This document shows, piece by piece, positions 27,419 through 36,075 of a stretch of DNA of 47,215 nucleotides (within the stretch, counting starts at the first letter, position 1; every line of letters starts with the position of its first letter). Source of the DNA: Algoriphagus aquimarinus (lineage in GTDB: Bacteria; Bacteroidota; Bacteroidia; Cytophagales; Cyclobacteriaceae); NCBI RefSeq assembly GCF_900112005.1, contig NZ_FOKK01000002.1, positions 381,725-428,939 of the forward strand. Reading direction: 5' to 3'. Position numbers and translations under genes: made by a program. Under the pieces are notes generated by a model. That model was not told the origin of the DNA. It did not search any database and was given only the letters and a program-made list of their open reading frames with translations.

Positions 27419-28501
27419 TTAGTTTATTTGAGTAAATTCCAAAGGAGTTCCAGTCCTAGCTTGCAATACACCAGTGGTGAGTACCAGATCCCCTACTTCC
27501 AGACCACTCATGATCTGAACGTGTGTATCTGTACGAGTACCGATTTCTACCGAGCGCTCCTCAGCTTTGTTATCGGCGCCAACTACAAAAACTTTATACC
27601 CTTGCAACTCAGGAATTACAGACTCTGAAGGAACCATCAAGGCATCCTCCACCTCTCCCAACACAAAGCGAATTCTAACAAACATTCCAGGCAAATACTT
27701 TCTTTCCTTATTTGGGCTTTCAGCTCGTAACTTTAAGGTTCGTGTAGCGGCATCTATTTGAGGTTCAAAAGCATACACCTTACCCAAAACCTCCTCAGGA
27801 GTAGATTCATTAGTGAAATATATAGGAGAACCCACAGAAACCTGATTAGCATAGCGCTCAGGGATAGAAAACTCAATTTTAATCGGATCGATATTCACAA
27901 AATTTGCAATAATATCATTGGTACCGATTACAGAGCCTTCACTCACTTGCCTCAATCCCAAAATCCCATTAAAGGGGGCTCTAATGACTGTTTTAGAAAG
28001 TTGAGCTTCCACCAATTTCAAATCTGACAGCGTGGTATTGAATTGATTCAGTACTATGTCGTATTCTTCTTGGCTAATTGCCTCCCGTGCCAACAACTGC
28101 TTTTGTCTGTTCTCCTGAGTTTCAAAAAGTTTCTGAGTATACTGGAGTCGCTGAAACTGAGCTTGTAGCTCATCATCATTCAGATAAAGTAAAGGAGTTC
28201 CTTTGCTTACATATTGACCTTCTTTAAAAGAAATTTTAGTGATCAAACCGGAGATCTCTGTTCTCAGATTAACAGATTCATTTGGTATGATTGTACCCGT
28301 TACGGAAAGTTGGTTACGGAGAGTTTCGCGTGCAAGCTTCACCACTTTCACCGGTAAATCGGCAGGAGTCCCTGGTCCAGCACCCACAGACGCCACCCCA
28401 GATTCATTGCTCTTGCGACTATCCATTCTAGGATAAATGTATGCCACGGCAGCAATCAAAATAACCGCAATGATCAATATGGTTTTAGTTTGCTTTTTCA
28501 T
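27419..28501 (-). CDS. RND efflux periplasmic adaptor (membrane fusion protein)
   Basis: 360 aa. N-terminal membrane anchor ILIIAVILIAAVAYI (no lipobox). Biotinyl-lipoyl-like domain split around a coiled-coil hairpin (QFQRLQYTQKLFETQENR), with the return strand APFNGILGLRQVSEG. A beta-barrel domain with IDPIKIEFSIPE, then a membrane-proximal domain ending LQARTGTPLEF. It links the permease and TolC. 17 nt downstream of the alpha/beta hydrolase gene, so the operon may start at that gene. Confidence 0.93.
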   Translation of the reverse strand: MKKQTKTILIIAVILIAAVAYIYPRMDSRKSNESGVASVGAGPGTPADLPVKVVKLARETLRNQLSVTGTIIPNESVNLRTEISGLITKISFKEGQYVSKGTPLLYLNDDELQAQFQRLQYTQKLFETQENRQKQLLAREAISQEEYDIVLNQFNTTLSDLKLVEAQLSKTVIRAPFNGILGLRQVSEGSVIGTNDIIANFVNIDPIKIEFSIPERYANQVSVGSPIYFTNESTPEEVLGKVYAFEPQIDAATRTLKLRAESPNKERKYLPGMFVRIRFVLGEVEDALMVPSESVIPELQGYKVFVVGADNKAEERSVEIGTRTDTHVQIMSGLEVGDLVLTTGVLQARTGTPLEFTQIN

Positions 28502-28518
28502 GTAGAAAAGTAATAGGC

Positions 28519-29304
28519 TTATAAAGTTTGATTCTGGAGAAATGCTAGTGACAGCTTATTAAATTCTTGTGGTCTTTCCACGTTCACCACGTGTCCGCAT
28601 TTCTTCAAAATATTCAATACTGAGTTTTTATGTGTCTTAATTATTTTCTTTACTGGCTCCAAAAACATAACATCCTGATCTCCCATCACATACAACGTAG
28701 GGATTCCCAAATCGGATTCCTTAAAGTATCTAAGGAGCGGATTAATGTCCTTTGTCAATTGAAACCAGCGTATAAATTCTTTCTGACATAATTTTTGAGC
28801 TTCTCGGACAAAAAGATTTCTAGACTCCGCGTGTTGCTTACGGGGCATAATTACAAATGCAAATAATCTGTAAAGCCACATATAAGGAATCACTCGCTTG
28901 AAAGTACTTCCCAAGAAAACTAATATCCTAGACTGAGTAGTCAATCGAGTCACTGCACCAGCCATCACCAGTGATTTCACACGCCATTGTTCTAGCTCTG
29001 CAAGCTGACGAACGATGATTGTCCCCAGCGAAACCCCCATAAAATGTGCTGGCGGGATCTTTAAGTGATCCAACACTTCAATTATATCCTCTGTTACTCC
29101 CTGAAATGTATATTCTTCATTGTAGATCGCTTGAGGCAAATCAGCTGATTTACCATGTCCACGAAGATCAATGAGCAATAGATTGTACTTTTCTTTGAAG
29201 TCCTTGAGTTGCTTAAACCAAACCGCAGAGGATCCTCCTGCACCATGTATAAACACGACCCATTCTTTGCTCACTGAATGAGAAAATATTTTATAATACA
29301 ACAT
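28519..29304 (-). CDS. Alpha/beta hydrolase
   Basis: 261 aa. HGAGGSSAVW (20-29, oxyanion hole), DLRGHGKSADL, nucleophile elbow GVSLG with Ser92, acid in VMGDQDVM, and base His in KCGHVVNVERP complete a standard catalytic triad. No signal peptide, so it is cytoplasmic. The substrate cannot be assigned. It is the first gene before the RND adaptor, with a promoter of its own at 29346-29378, so it may be cotranscribed with the pump. Confidence 0.85.
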   Translation of the reverse strand: MLYYKIFSHSVSKEWVVFIHGAGGSSAVWFKQLKDFKEKYNLLLIDLRGHGKSADLPQAIYNEEYTFQGVTEDIIEVLDHLKIPPAHFMGVSLGTIIVRQLAELEQWRVKSLVMAGAVTRLTTQSRILVFLGSTFKRVIPYMWLYRLFAFVIMPRKQHAESRNLFVREAQKLCQKEFIRWFQLTKDINPLLRYFKESDLGIPTLYVMGDQDVMFLEPVKKIIKTHKNSVLNILKKCGHVVNVERPQEFNKLSLAFLQNQTL

Positions 29305-29345
29305 GCTTGGTTAACCTTTAGACCTTTCACAAGGTTGTCAGAATG

Positions 29346-29378
29346 CAAAAATAACTCACATAAAACTGTAAAAATCAA
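29346..29378 (-). promoter_or_regulatory. Promoter of the alpha/beta hydrolase-RND operon
   Basis: TTG (29378-29376), 22-nt spacer, TATTTTTG (29353-29346) on the minus strand, 41 nt before the ATG at 29304. This is a full TTG-N22-TAnnTTTG Bacteroidota promoter. Confidence 0.6.
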
Positions 29379-29483
29379 TAAAACTTACTGATGGCAAATC
29401 TCCTCTATTAATGGAAAAAATAAAGGATACTCAACTCTGAAAGACTATACTCCAAGCATGAAGCTTAGCCTTTCTACTTTCTA

Positions 29484-29520
29484 CATAAAAAAAGGCATCC
29501 CAAATCTGGGATGCCTTTAA
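29484..29520 (-). terminator. Intrinsic terminator of the Oar-like receptor gene
   Basis: A 12-bp perfect stem AAAGGCATCCCA/TGGGATGCCTTT with a 4-nt loop and a T-run on the minus strand, 19 nt past the receptor stop codon. Confidence 0.9.
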
Positions 29521-29538
29521 ACTTATATCTTTTCGGAC

Positions 29539-32500
29539 TTAGAAAATATATCTAAGGCCAAACTGCATACTCCAAGTTGTGGAGAAGCTAGAAGCATTTT
29601 GATAAGGATTAGTTGGCAACTCACCAGAAACTCGGTTCATGACAACACTAGGACTTTGACTTACAGAACCTGATCTAGAAAGCAGGTTTTGAGCACCGTT
29701 TAGGTTATCCTGAATTCCCCAGTCTTTGTTCAATAGGTTACCAAAGTTTACAATATCCAAACTTAACTGGATTGTATTTTTTCTTTCACCGATGTTAGTG
29801 AAGATATCCTGAAGCACTCTTACATCAAATCTGCTCAACCAAGGCATTACAAATGCATTTCTAGGAACATAATCTCCTCTGTATTGCTCTAGGTCATTGC
29901 TAGCTACATACTTATCAAAAGCAGCTGCTTGTTCTGCAGCAGTGTAAACTACATTACCACTAGATACGATATCTACAAACTTCAAGCTACTTGTATTCTC
30001 AGGTAAGAATAGTAAATCAGCATTGATACCGTCTCCATTAAAATCATTACCATAAGTGTACGAGTATCTACCTTGAGCAGATCCGCTATAGTACACACCA
30101 ATTGATGTAGCAAAATTCTTAGCATACTCAACTCGGTAAGCTAGGTTAGCTACTACTCTATGAGGAACTGCAAAGTTTGAGATGTTCAACATCTGATCGT
30201 TCGGGCTGTTGATGCTCGGGCTAGCACCCCAAGCTGAAGTAGCAGAAGAACCAGAGTTTGCACTAACTTCTTTCGCTTCAGAATAAGTATAGTAGATGCT
30301 TCCAGAAAGACCATTGAATTCAGGTATCAAAACTCCAGCTGTTGCACTGAAAGCGTGACCTTTAAGATCAGTATTTGTCAAGATTGTCGCGTTATTAGCA
30401 CCCAAAGCTGAGTTGTACTGAATATTGCTTGAAGACAGAACCACTTCTCTGTTATCACCTGCATCATAGTTCATCCTGTTTGGAGATATGGCTCTATTTG
30501 CACCAAACTGGTATACAGCATTGATATCCTTAGTGTAAAGGAGGTCAGCAGTCAAGATAAAAGGAGAATTACCAAGTTGGTAATCTGCACCTAAGCTAGT
30601 TCTCCATACAGATGGCATTCTGAAATCTCTATCAACCAAAGCAAATGATCCAGGAGCGCCACCAGCCGGGCTTTTAATGAATACATTTTCACCACCAGCA
30701 GGAGGAGTATTCACATAGTAATATCTTTCAGGCTGGAAAGTCACATTACCAATCCAAGGAGCTACTTCAGCGTAACTACCTGGTTCAATAGTGTTCTGAA
30801 GTACACCAGCACCTGTAGGCATATTTGTCAACCATACGAATGGTACTCTACCTGTGAAGATACCTGTACCACCTCTTACGATAAAGCTTCTGTCGCCAGA
30901 CACGTCATAGTTAAAACCAAAACGTGGTGAAACCATCACTCTAGAGGTTGGCCAGTTACCTGAATCGTAATTTTTAGGTTGTCCATCAGTATCCAATAAT
31001 GTAAGGGCATTGATCGATGGGTTAGCAGTCAAATCATTCAAATAGATTGGCAACTCAGCTCTTAATCCAAATGTCAAAGTCAATTGATTATTGACAGCGA
31101 ATTTGTCCTGAGCATAAATTGATGCAAGTCCAAAATTCACTCTAGCGTATGTTTCTTGACCTTCATAAGGATAAGTCAAACCAAACATGATAGGAGCCAC
31201 TTCATTTGGTGTTCCAGTAGTCAAGAAATCTTCAACAGATGCATATCTATAGTAAGATGTTCCCATTCTAGTAAAACTGTTACCGAATTTCTGAACTTCA
31301 AATGCAGCACCTGCAGTAACGGTATGCTTACCGTTGATATAGGTCAAGTTGTCGATGAAAGAAAAGTTATCGTTAATAACGTCGTTATTATAAGAGAACA
31401 ATTCTGTACCAAAACTGATGTAGTTTCTGTCACCATCACCTCTTCCAGCATCCCAAATATCTACCATTGGGAAGAGTTGACTGCTTGGAGTAGTTCTTAC
31501 ATCCTGAATCTTAGAATATGTGAACAAGAACTGATTAGAGATCTTTGGACTTAAGTAGGAGTTCAATTCAGCCGTTAACGATTTCACAGAGTTTTCAAAA
31601 CCATAGCTAGCATTCTCAAATGCCATTGAATTCTGGCTTACTCTGTTTGCATCACTAGTAGTTCTTGGTCTAGGACCTGAAGATCCGTTAGTCAATTGAT
31701 TAGAAATACCAACTACTTGGTTATATCTCACTGCAAGCTTGTGCTTATCACTGATGTTCCAGTCAATTCTTGCTAGAAATTTAGTGTTGTGCTGCTCCGC
31801 TTCATTTGCATATCCTTCATATCTACCTGGATCATATCCCCAAACGTTGATAAGGTGATTGCTTACCGCATCCATCTCAGATCTTCTTACTCTAGTGACG
31901 TTGTTTTCAGCATCAGCGATACCATTTTCAGATGGTCTCCAAAGGTTAGTACCCGAAGCATTAGCTCCTGTTTCGTTTTCTCTTTCTGCATTGACGAAAA
32001 AGAACAATTTGTTCTTAATGATTGGACCACCTAATCTAAAGCCAAAGTTTTTAGTACCTGCATCTACAGATTCCAATTCATTGTCTCCGATTTTTTTACC
32101 CTGTAAATCTTGGTTTTTGGTGAAGTAGTAAGCTGAACCTTGCAATGTATTTGTACCACTACGAGTTACTGCATTTATACCTGCACCTGTAAAACCACTT
32201 TGAGTCACATCAAATGGCGCGATATTTACCGTAATTTCTTCAATTGCATCCAAAGAAATTGGCTGAGCATTACCACCTGGAAGTGGATTACCGCTTAGAC
32301 CAAAACCGTTATTGAAATTAGCACCATCTACCTGCAAATTGTTGTATCGTGAGTCACGACCTGCAAAAGAAGTCCCGTTTGCTTGAGGAGTCAAACGAGT
32401 AAATTCAGTTACACTTCTATTGATTTGAGGAAGATCAGTAAGTTGCTTCTTCGAGATATTAGTAGAAGTACCTGTTTTGTTAGAGTCAAATTCTGATGAT

Positions 32501-32883
32501 TTTGCTCCAGAAACAATCACTTCACCAAGTTCTGTGCTATCATCGTTTAGTGTAATGGAAAGAGCAAATGGCTCGCCCAATCTTAATACCACATTGCCAT
32601 AAGTAGCAGGCTGGTACCCAATAAAGCTTACTTGAATAGTGTATGGACCACCAATTCTCATGTTTGGAATAGTAAATCTACCATCCAAATTGGAAACAGC
32701 TCCATAACGAGTACCTGACGGCTCGTGCGTAGCTACAACATTCGCCCCTGGAAGAGTTTCTCCCTGTGCGTCCACCACTTGTCCTACGATGGAACTAGTG
32801 GTGACCTGTGCTTGTGACACGCCGATAGTTGCAATCACAACCAATACGAGTGAAATCAAACTTTTAAGTAAATTTTGCCTCAT
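29539..32883 (-). CDS. Oar-like TonB-dependent receptor with carboxypeptidase-regulatory domain
   Basis: 1114 aa. Signal peptide (to about residue 25, ATIGVSQAQ). Carboxypeptidase-regulatory-like domain (~30-115, VVDAQGETLPGANVVATHE). A plug domain (~130-240) with LPQINRSVTEFTRLTPQ and RYNNLQVDGANFNNGFG, then a 22-strand barrel ending QFGLRYIF with the terminal Phe. Oar-type receptors import large substrates or support protein export; the ligand is unknown. A TACCTTTG promoter box lies at 32930-32937. The flanking genes show no SusD partner. Confidence 0.9.
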   Translation of the reverse strand: MRQNLLKSLISLVLVVIATIGVSQAQVTTSSIVGQVVDAQGETLPGANVVATHEPSGTRYGAVSNLDGRFTIPNMRIGGPYTIQVSFIGYQPATYGNVVLRLGEPFALSITLNDDSTELGEVIVSGAKSSEFDSNKTGTSTNISKKQLTDLPQINRSVTEFTRLTPQANGTSFAGRDSRYNNLQVDGANFNNGFGLSGNPLPGGNAQPISLDAIEEITVNIAPFDVTQSGFTGAGINAVTRSGTNTLQGSAYYFTKNQDLQGKKIGDNELESVDAGTKNFGFRLGGPIIKNKLFFFVNAERENETGANASGTNLWRPSENGIADAENNVTRVRRSEMDAVSNHLINVWGYDPGRYEGYANEAEQHNTKFLARIDWNISDKHKLAVRYNQVVGISNQLTNGSSGPRPRTTSDANRVSQNSMAFENASYGFENSVKSLTAELNSYLSPKISNQFLFTYSKIQDVRTTPSSQLFPMVDIWDAGRGDGDRNYISFGTELFSYNNDVINDNFSFIDNLTYINGKHTVTAGAAFEVQKFGNSFTRMGTSYYRYASVEDFLTTGTPNEVAPIMFGLTYPYEGQETYARVNFGLASIYAQDKFAVNNQLTLTFGLRAELPIYLNDLTANPSINALTLLDTDGQPKNYDSGNWPTSRVMVSPRFGFNYDVSGDRSFIVRGGTGIFTGRVPFVWLTNMPTGAGVLQNTIEPGSYAEVAPWIGNVTFQPERYYYVNTPPAGGENVFIKSPAGGAPGSFALVDRDFRMPSVWRTSLGADYQLGNSPFILTADLLYTKDINAVYQFGANRAISPNRMNYDAGDNREVVLSSSNIQYNSALGANNATILTNTDLKGHAFSATAGVLIPEFNGLSGSIYYTYSEAKEVSANSGSSATSAWGASPSINSPNDQMLNISNFAVPHRVVANLAYRVEYAKNFATSIGVYYSGSAQGRYSYTYGNDFNGDGINADLLFLPENTSSLKFVDIVSSGNVVYTAAEQAAAFDKYVASNDLEQYRGDYVPRNAFVMPWLSRFDVRVLQDIFTNIGERKNTIQLSLDIVNFGNLLNKDWGIQDNLNGAQNLLSRSGSVSQSPSVVMNRVSGELPTNPYQNASSFSTTWSMQFGLRYIF

Positions 32884-32929
32884 AATTTGTACGTTTTGAT
32901 ATAAGTTGGTTTGAAATAAATTTCAGTTG

Positions 32930-32937
32930 CAAAGGTA
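32930..32937 (-). promoter_or_regulatory. Candidate -7 box for the Oar-like receptor
   Basis: TACCTTTG on the minus strand matches TAnnTTTG, 46 nt before the ATG at 32883. No clear -33 TTG. Confidence 0.5.
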
Positions 32938-33233
32938 AATTCGCCTTTTGGCATATAAGGGTACTTACCGTTAAGTTTTACGCCTCAAATTTCACAATTT
33001 TTAACAATTTGTTAACATTGATAGGTGAATAATATTCTGTTTATGTAAGAAAAAAATATGTTTCACCATTCATTGAATAGGAAATACCCGCTTAACTTAG
33101 AATAATATTCTAAATTAAGCCCAAACCATTACCAAATTGTTAAGTGATGTTTTTACCAAATTTATTTTGGATAAATCGCATTATTTCAAATTATTGATTC
33201 ACATTATTTATACCACTCAAAATTTATAACTCC
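32938..33233. other. AT-rich divergent intergenic region with palindrome
   Basis: Between the receptor and the lysoplasmalogenase. At 33001-33015 lies a perfect 7-bp inverted repeat TTAACAA-T-TTGTTAA, a possible operator for either divergent gene. No open frame or RNA is recognised otherwise. Confidence 0.35.
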
Positions 33234-33929
33234 TTGAAAAAGAAAAATATCCTGTGGCTTTACCTGTTTTTGTTCGCTTCTATGACAGATATGGCCTTTA
33301 TTCTAGAGCAAAAAAATGAATTGAGATTTTTTTCCAAACCTCTGATTATTTTAGGCTTAGCACTCTATTTCTATCAAATCACCAAACCAATTTCCTCCAC
33401 TTTACTGGCAAAGTCAATTCTTGGTGGACTGATTTTCTCCCTTATTGGCGATATTTTACTTCTCTGGGACAACCTTTTCATGTATGGAATCGGAGCATTT
33501 CTCATCGCTCATGTATGCTATATCATAGGTTTCAAAGTAGCTCAAAAAGCTCCTGAATCTATATTGAATGTAAATTTCGTAAAGACCTTCTTTATCAATC
33601 TACCAATCTACTTTGTGGCGGCTTTTGTATTCTATATGATCAACCCTAATCTGGGGGTACTTAAAATCCCGGTGATTGTCTACATCATAGCGATCGTAAG
33701 CATGCTAACAACTGCTAGAGAGCGATATAACAAGTGTAATAAAGCTTCCTTTTGGCAAGTTTTCATAGGTGCCAGTCTATTCTTTATTTCTGATGGCCTG
33801 ATCGCACTGGACAAATTTTACCAGGCAATTCCTGATGCCGATTTAATGATTATGGGAACCTACGCAATAGCCCAATTAATGATCGTCATGGGAATCAGGT
33901 CTCATATAATCCAGCCTACTATGAATTGA
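33234..33929 (+). CDS. Lysoplasmalogenase (YhhN family)
   Basis: 231 aa with about eight membrane helices covering most of the length, typical of YhhN/TMEM86. Family-conserved features visible: FFSKPLIILGL near the start, LLGDILLLWD-like LIGDILLLWDN, and FFISDGLIALDKF. TMEM86B hydrolyses the vinyl ether bond of lysoplasmalogens; bacterial members are annotated by homology. The start is a TTG at 33234, chosen because it gives MKKKNILWLYLF and no ATG lies before the first helix. Single gene, divergent from the Oar-like receptor. Confidence 0.8.
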   Translation: MKKKNILWLYLFLFASMTDMAFILEQKNELRFFSKPLIILGLALYFYQITKPISSTLLAKSILGGLIFSLIGDILLLWDNLFMYGIGAFLIAHVCYIIGFKVAQKAPESILNVNFVKTFFINLPIYFVAAFVFYMINPNLGVLKIPVIVYIIAIVSMLTTARERYNKCNKASFWQVFIGASLFFISDGLIALDKFYQAIPDADLMIMGTYAIAQLMIVMGIRSHIIQPTMN

Positions 33930-34002
33930 CAACCTATTAATTAGGGGAAAATAGGAGTGAGGTATTACATTCGAACCAACTTAGACTCTGCAAGAACTTT
34001 CT

Positions 34003-34476
34003 TCAAGGCTTTTTAACAAATGTTTTGGTCTGAATTTCTGAGCCAGGCTGAAATCTATGCTGGATCATTTTCACATGTGCAGTTTCTGGCACAAATTGAA
34101 TCCTTAAATACGATCCATCATGAAAACCTAGATACTCGAAAATATTGTCTCCTAAATATTCATAAGTATCTCCGAAAACTTCATTCTTTTTCCACAGTTT
34201 TCCTCCACTTTGAAAAAGCTCAATTTGGTCACCCTTTCCATCATCTGGCTCATAGGTTCCAGTAAGTTTATCCAGAGAAGCATTTTCCATGCTTAGTTTT
34301 TTGGCAAGGCCAACATTGAAAGTCACTGTATTCACACCATTACTTCCCTTAATTACTTCAAGAATTCTATTTTTTGCAACATCCGCAGATGCCCAGACAT
34401 CTTTCTGGATATTTACATCTCCTGAAAAATACAGTTGTGTGACTAAGGCCTGATAACCGTCAGCAGTGATCATCAA
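34003..34476 (-). pseudogene. Remnant of an intradiol ring-cleavage dioxygenase (N-terminus missing)
   Basis: The visible frame (157 aa from TTG at 34476) starts inside the C-terminal half of the catechol/protocatechuate dioxygenase family. TADGYQALVTQLYFSGD is the conserved segment after the second Fe-ligand histidine, and upstream in frame the codons still read TQRIHLMI (compare HIHFMV) before an in-frame TAA at 34494-34492. The catalytic N-terminal domain and most iron ligands are absent, so the product cannot be active. The rest (LTGTYEPDDGKGDQIELF) is the C-terminal extension usual in Bacteroidota members. The break coincides with an 8-bp inverted repeat (34493-34500 / 34556-34563). It may be a decayed gene or an insertion/deletion scar. 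It lies in a region also holding a methyltransferase. Confidence 0.6.
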
Positions 34477-34492
34477 GTGAATTCGTTGAGTT

Positions 34493-34563
34493 TACGCAAG
34501 AGAGAATCATTCATAATAGAAATGGCACTAACTATTGGGAAAGTATAAAAAGCAACTTGCGTA
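34493..34563. repeat. Inverted repeat at the dioxygenase break
   Basis: TACGCAAG (34493-34500) and CTTGCGTA (34556-34563) are perfect inverted copies 55 bp apart, beginning right at the in-frame stop that truncates the dioxygenase remnant. No transposase and no target duplication are seen. It could be a small insertion scar or just chance. Confidence 0.4.
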
Positions 34564-34666
34564 TACTAAAAGCTCTAAAAAGCTTCCGTTAATCTTGACA
34601 TAAAGTATCGATCCGCTTAAATCAGATCAAATGGTAAAGCACTTAGCAATCCTTTTTAAAATAATG

Positions 34667-35707
34667 TTATTTGTATGCTATGGCTGCACTTGCTGGCCCT
34701 GCAAGTGGAAGAATTTCGCAAGATTTAAAGCCTACGGAATTTGCCCATTTATTAAAATCTATGAAGGTATAATCAAATCCACCTGTGGTTTCGATCATCA
34801 TATTTAAACTCATCATCATTCCAAAGAGGTTATGTTTACGTTCATCGTCAATGATATTCTCTATAGCAACAAACACTCCTCCTTCAGGTAAGGTATCATA
34901 GGCTTTTTGTAGGAGTTGTAACTTTTCGGACTCATTCCAATCGTGAAGGATATTTCCCATAACAATAATGTCCGAAGCGGGTATTGGATCCACAAAAAAA
35001 TTTCCACTCTCAGCTTTTACTCGGTCTCCTAAACGTAGGTTTTTGATGGTTTCTTTTGCAATAGGTTCCACAGGAGGCAAGTCAAAACTAGTGCATGTCA
35101 TATGAGGATTTTCCTTAGCAACCATTATTGAAAGGTACCCTGCAGATCCACCTGCATCTGTTAATGTTTTGTAAGGAGAAAAGTCAAATTTCTTAGCAAA
35201 AGTCATGAAATTACCCAATTGCACTCCAGTCATTCCATTTACAAAATTTTCCAGAATTTCTGGATCCTTGTATATTTCCTCAAATATATTCACACCATTC
35301 CTTGCTTCATTTTGAGGTGTCCCGGTTTTTAAACCTTCTTCAAGGTTTCCCCAAAACCCATAAAGTCTTTTATTCATCATTTCTAAGATCCCTCCTATAT
35401 AAGAAGGTTTATTTCTATCCAGAAAGACTTCTGTATCTATTGAGTTAGAGTACAAAGCTTCATCCAAAATTCCATTCCGAGTCAAAAAACCAAATCCCGT
35501 CAAGGTATCTAGGAAATCAAAAAAATGGCGATCTGTACAATTAAGGTTCAACTGGCTCTTTAATGCTCTTGCCGATTGATCGGGATGAGCTGCAAGCTTT
35601 GTGAAAAGTTGAAAATTGACGGCAGCTAATAGGGTTTTGCATGCCATAAAACTTGAACCAATTTTCAAGATGTTTTCTGGATTGGGTTGTTGTGCTGTGT
35701 TTTCCAT
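34667..35707 (-). CDS. SAM-dependent O-methyltransferase (methyltransferase family 2)
   Basis: 346 aa. An N-terminal helical dimerisation domain (about 1-100, with LNLNCTDRHFFDFLDTL) is followed by a Rossmann domain. Motif I is DAGGSAG at 184-190; acidic SAM ribose ligand SFDLPP; HDWNES at 255-260, with His255 in the place of the catalytic base of plant-type O-methyltransferases. Similar bacterial enzymes act on small hydroxylated metabolites (tetracenomycin, hydroxyneurosporene). The substrate here is unknown. A 368-bp intergenic region lies between it and aspS; no cotranscribed neighbour is visible. Confidence 0.85.
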   Translation of the reverse strand: MENTAQQPNPENILKIGSSFMACKTLLAAVNFQLFTKLAAHPDQSARALKSQLNLNCTDRHFFDFLDTLTGFGFLTRNGILDEALYSNSIDTEVFLDRNKPSYIGGILEMMNKRLYGFWGNLEEGLKTGTPQNEARNGVNIFEEIYKDPEILENFVNGMTGVQLGNFMTFAKKFDFSPYKTLTDAGGSAGYLSIMVAKENPHMTCTSFDLPPVEPIAKETIKNLRLGDRVKAESGNFFVDPIPASDIIVMGNILHDWNESEKLQLLQKAYDTLPEGGVFVAIENIIDDERKHNLFGMMMSLNMMIETTGGFDYTFIDFNKWANSVGFKSCEILPLAGPASAAIAYK

Positions 35708-35839
35708 GACGTTTGGATTTAAAAGTGTTTAATAGAAAAAAAACAAGTCTTGACCTTCTTTTGAGTTCAGCTCAACACTAGAAAAATTAGCCAAGTTAAA
35801 TCAAGTCAACAAATCAAAAATTATAGTTTCTGGCTAAGA

Positions 35840-35869
35840 ATTTAACCATTAATATTAGAATAGTTAAAT
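35840..35869. promoter_or_regulatory. Imperfect 30-bp palindrome upstream of the methyltransferase
   Basis: ATTTAAC...GTTAAAT arms (7 bp) with an inner ATT/AAT pair, 133 nt before the methyltransferase ATG. It is a possible regulator operator, with no factor gene nearby to name. The rest of 35708-36075 shows only the aspS terminator and AT-rich DNA. Confidence 0.3.
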
Positions 35870-35983
35870 GAATTGATAAAAATATTTAAAAAAAATGGCT
35901 TCAATTGTATTAAAGCATTCAAAATATGACTCACATCTATGAAAACATCATTTCACTCATTGTCAACACATTAACTAAAAAAC

Positions 35984-36018
35984 AAAAAAAGCTGCCTCAT
36001 TTAAGAAACAGCTTTTTT
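35984..36018 (-). terminator. Intrinsic terminator of aspS
   Basis: On the minus strand GCTGTTTC and GAGGCAGC form a stem (with G-U pairs) followed by seven T, about 58 nt after the aspS stop. Confidence 0.8.
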
Positions 36019-36075
36019 GTATATGATTTATTTGGTCGAAAGATTGTTCGCTACAAGGCGAATGCTGACCCGCCC

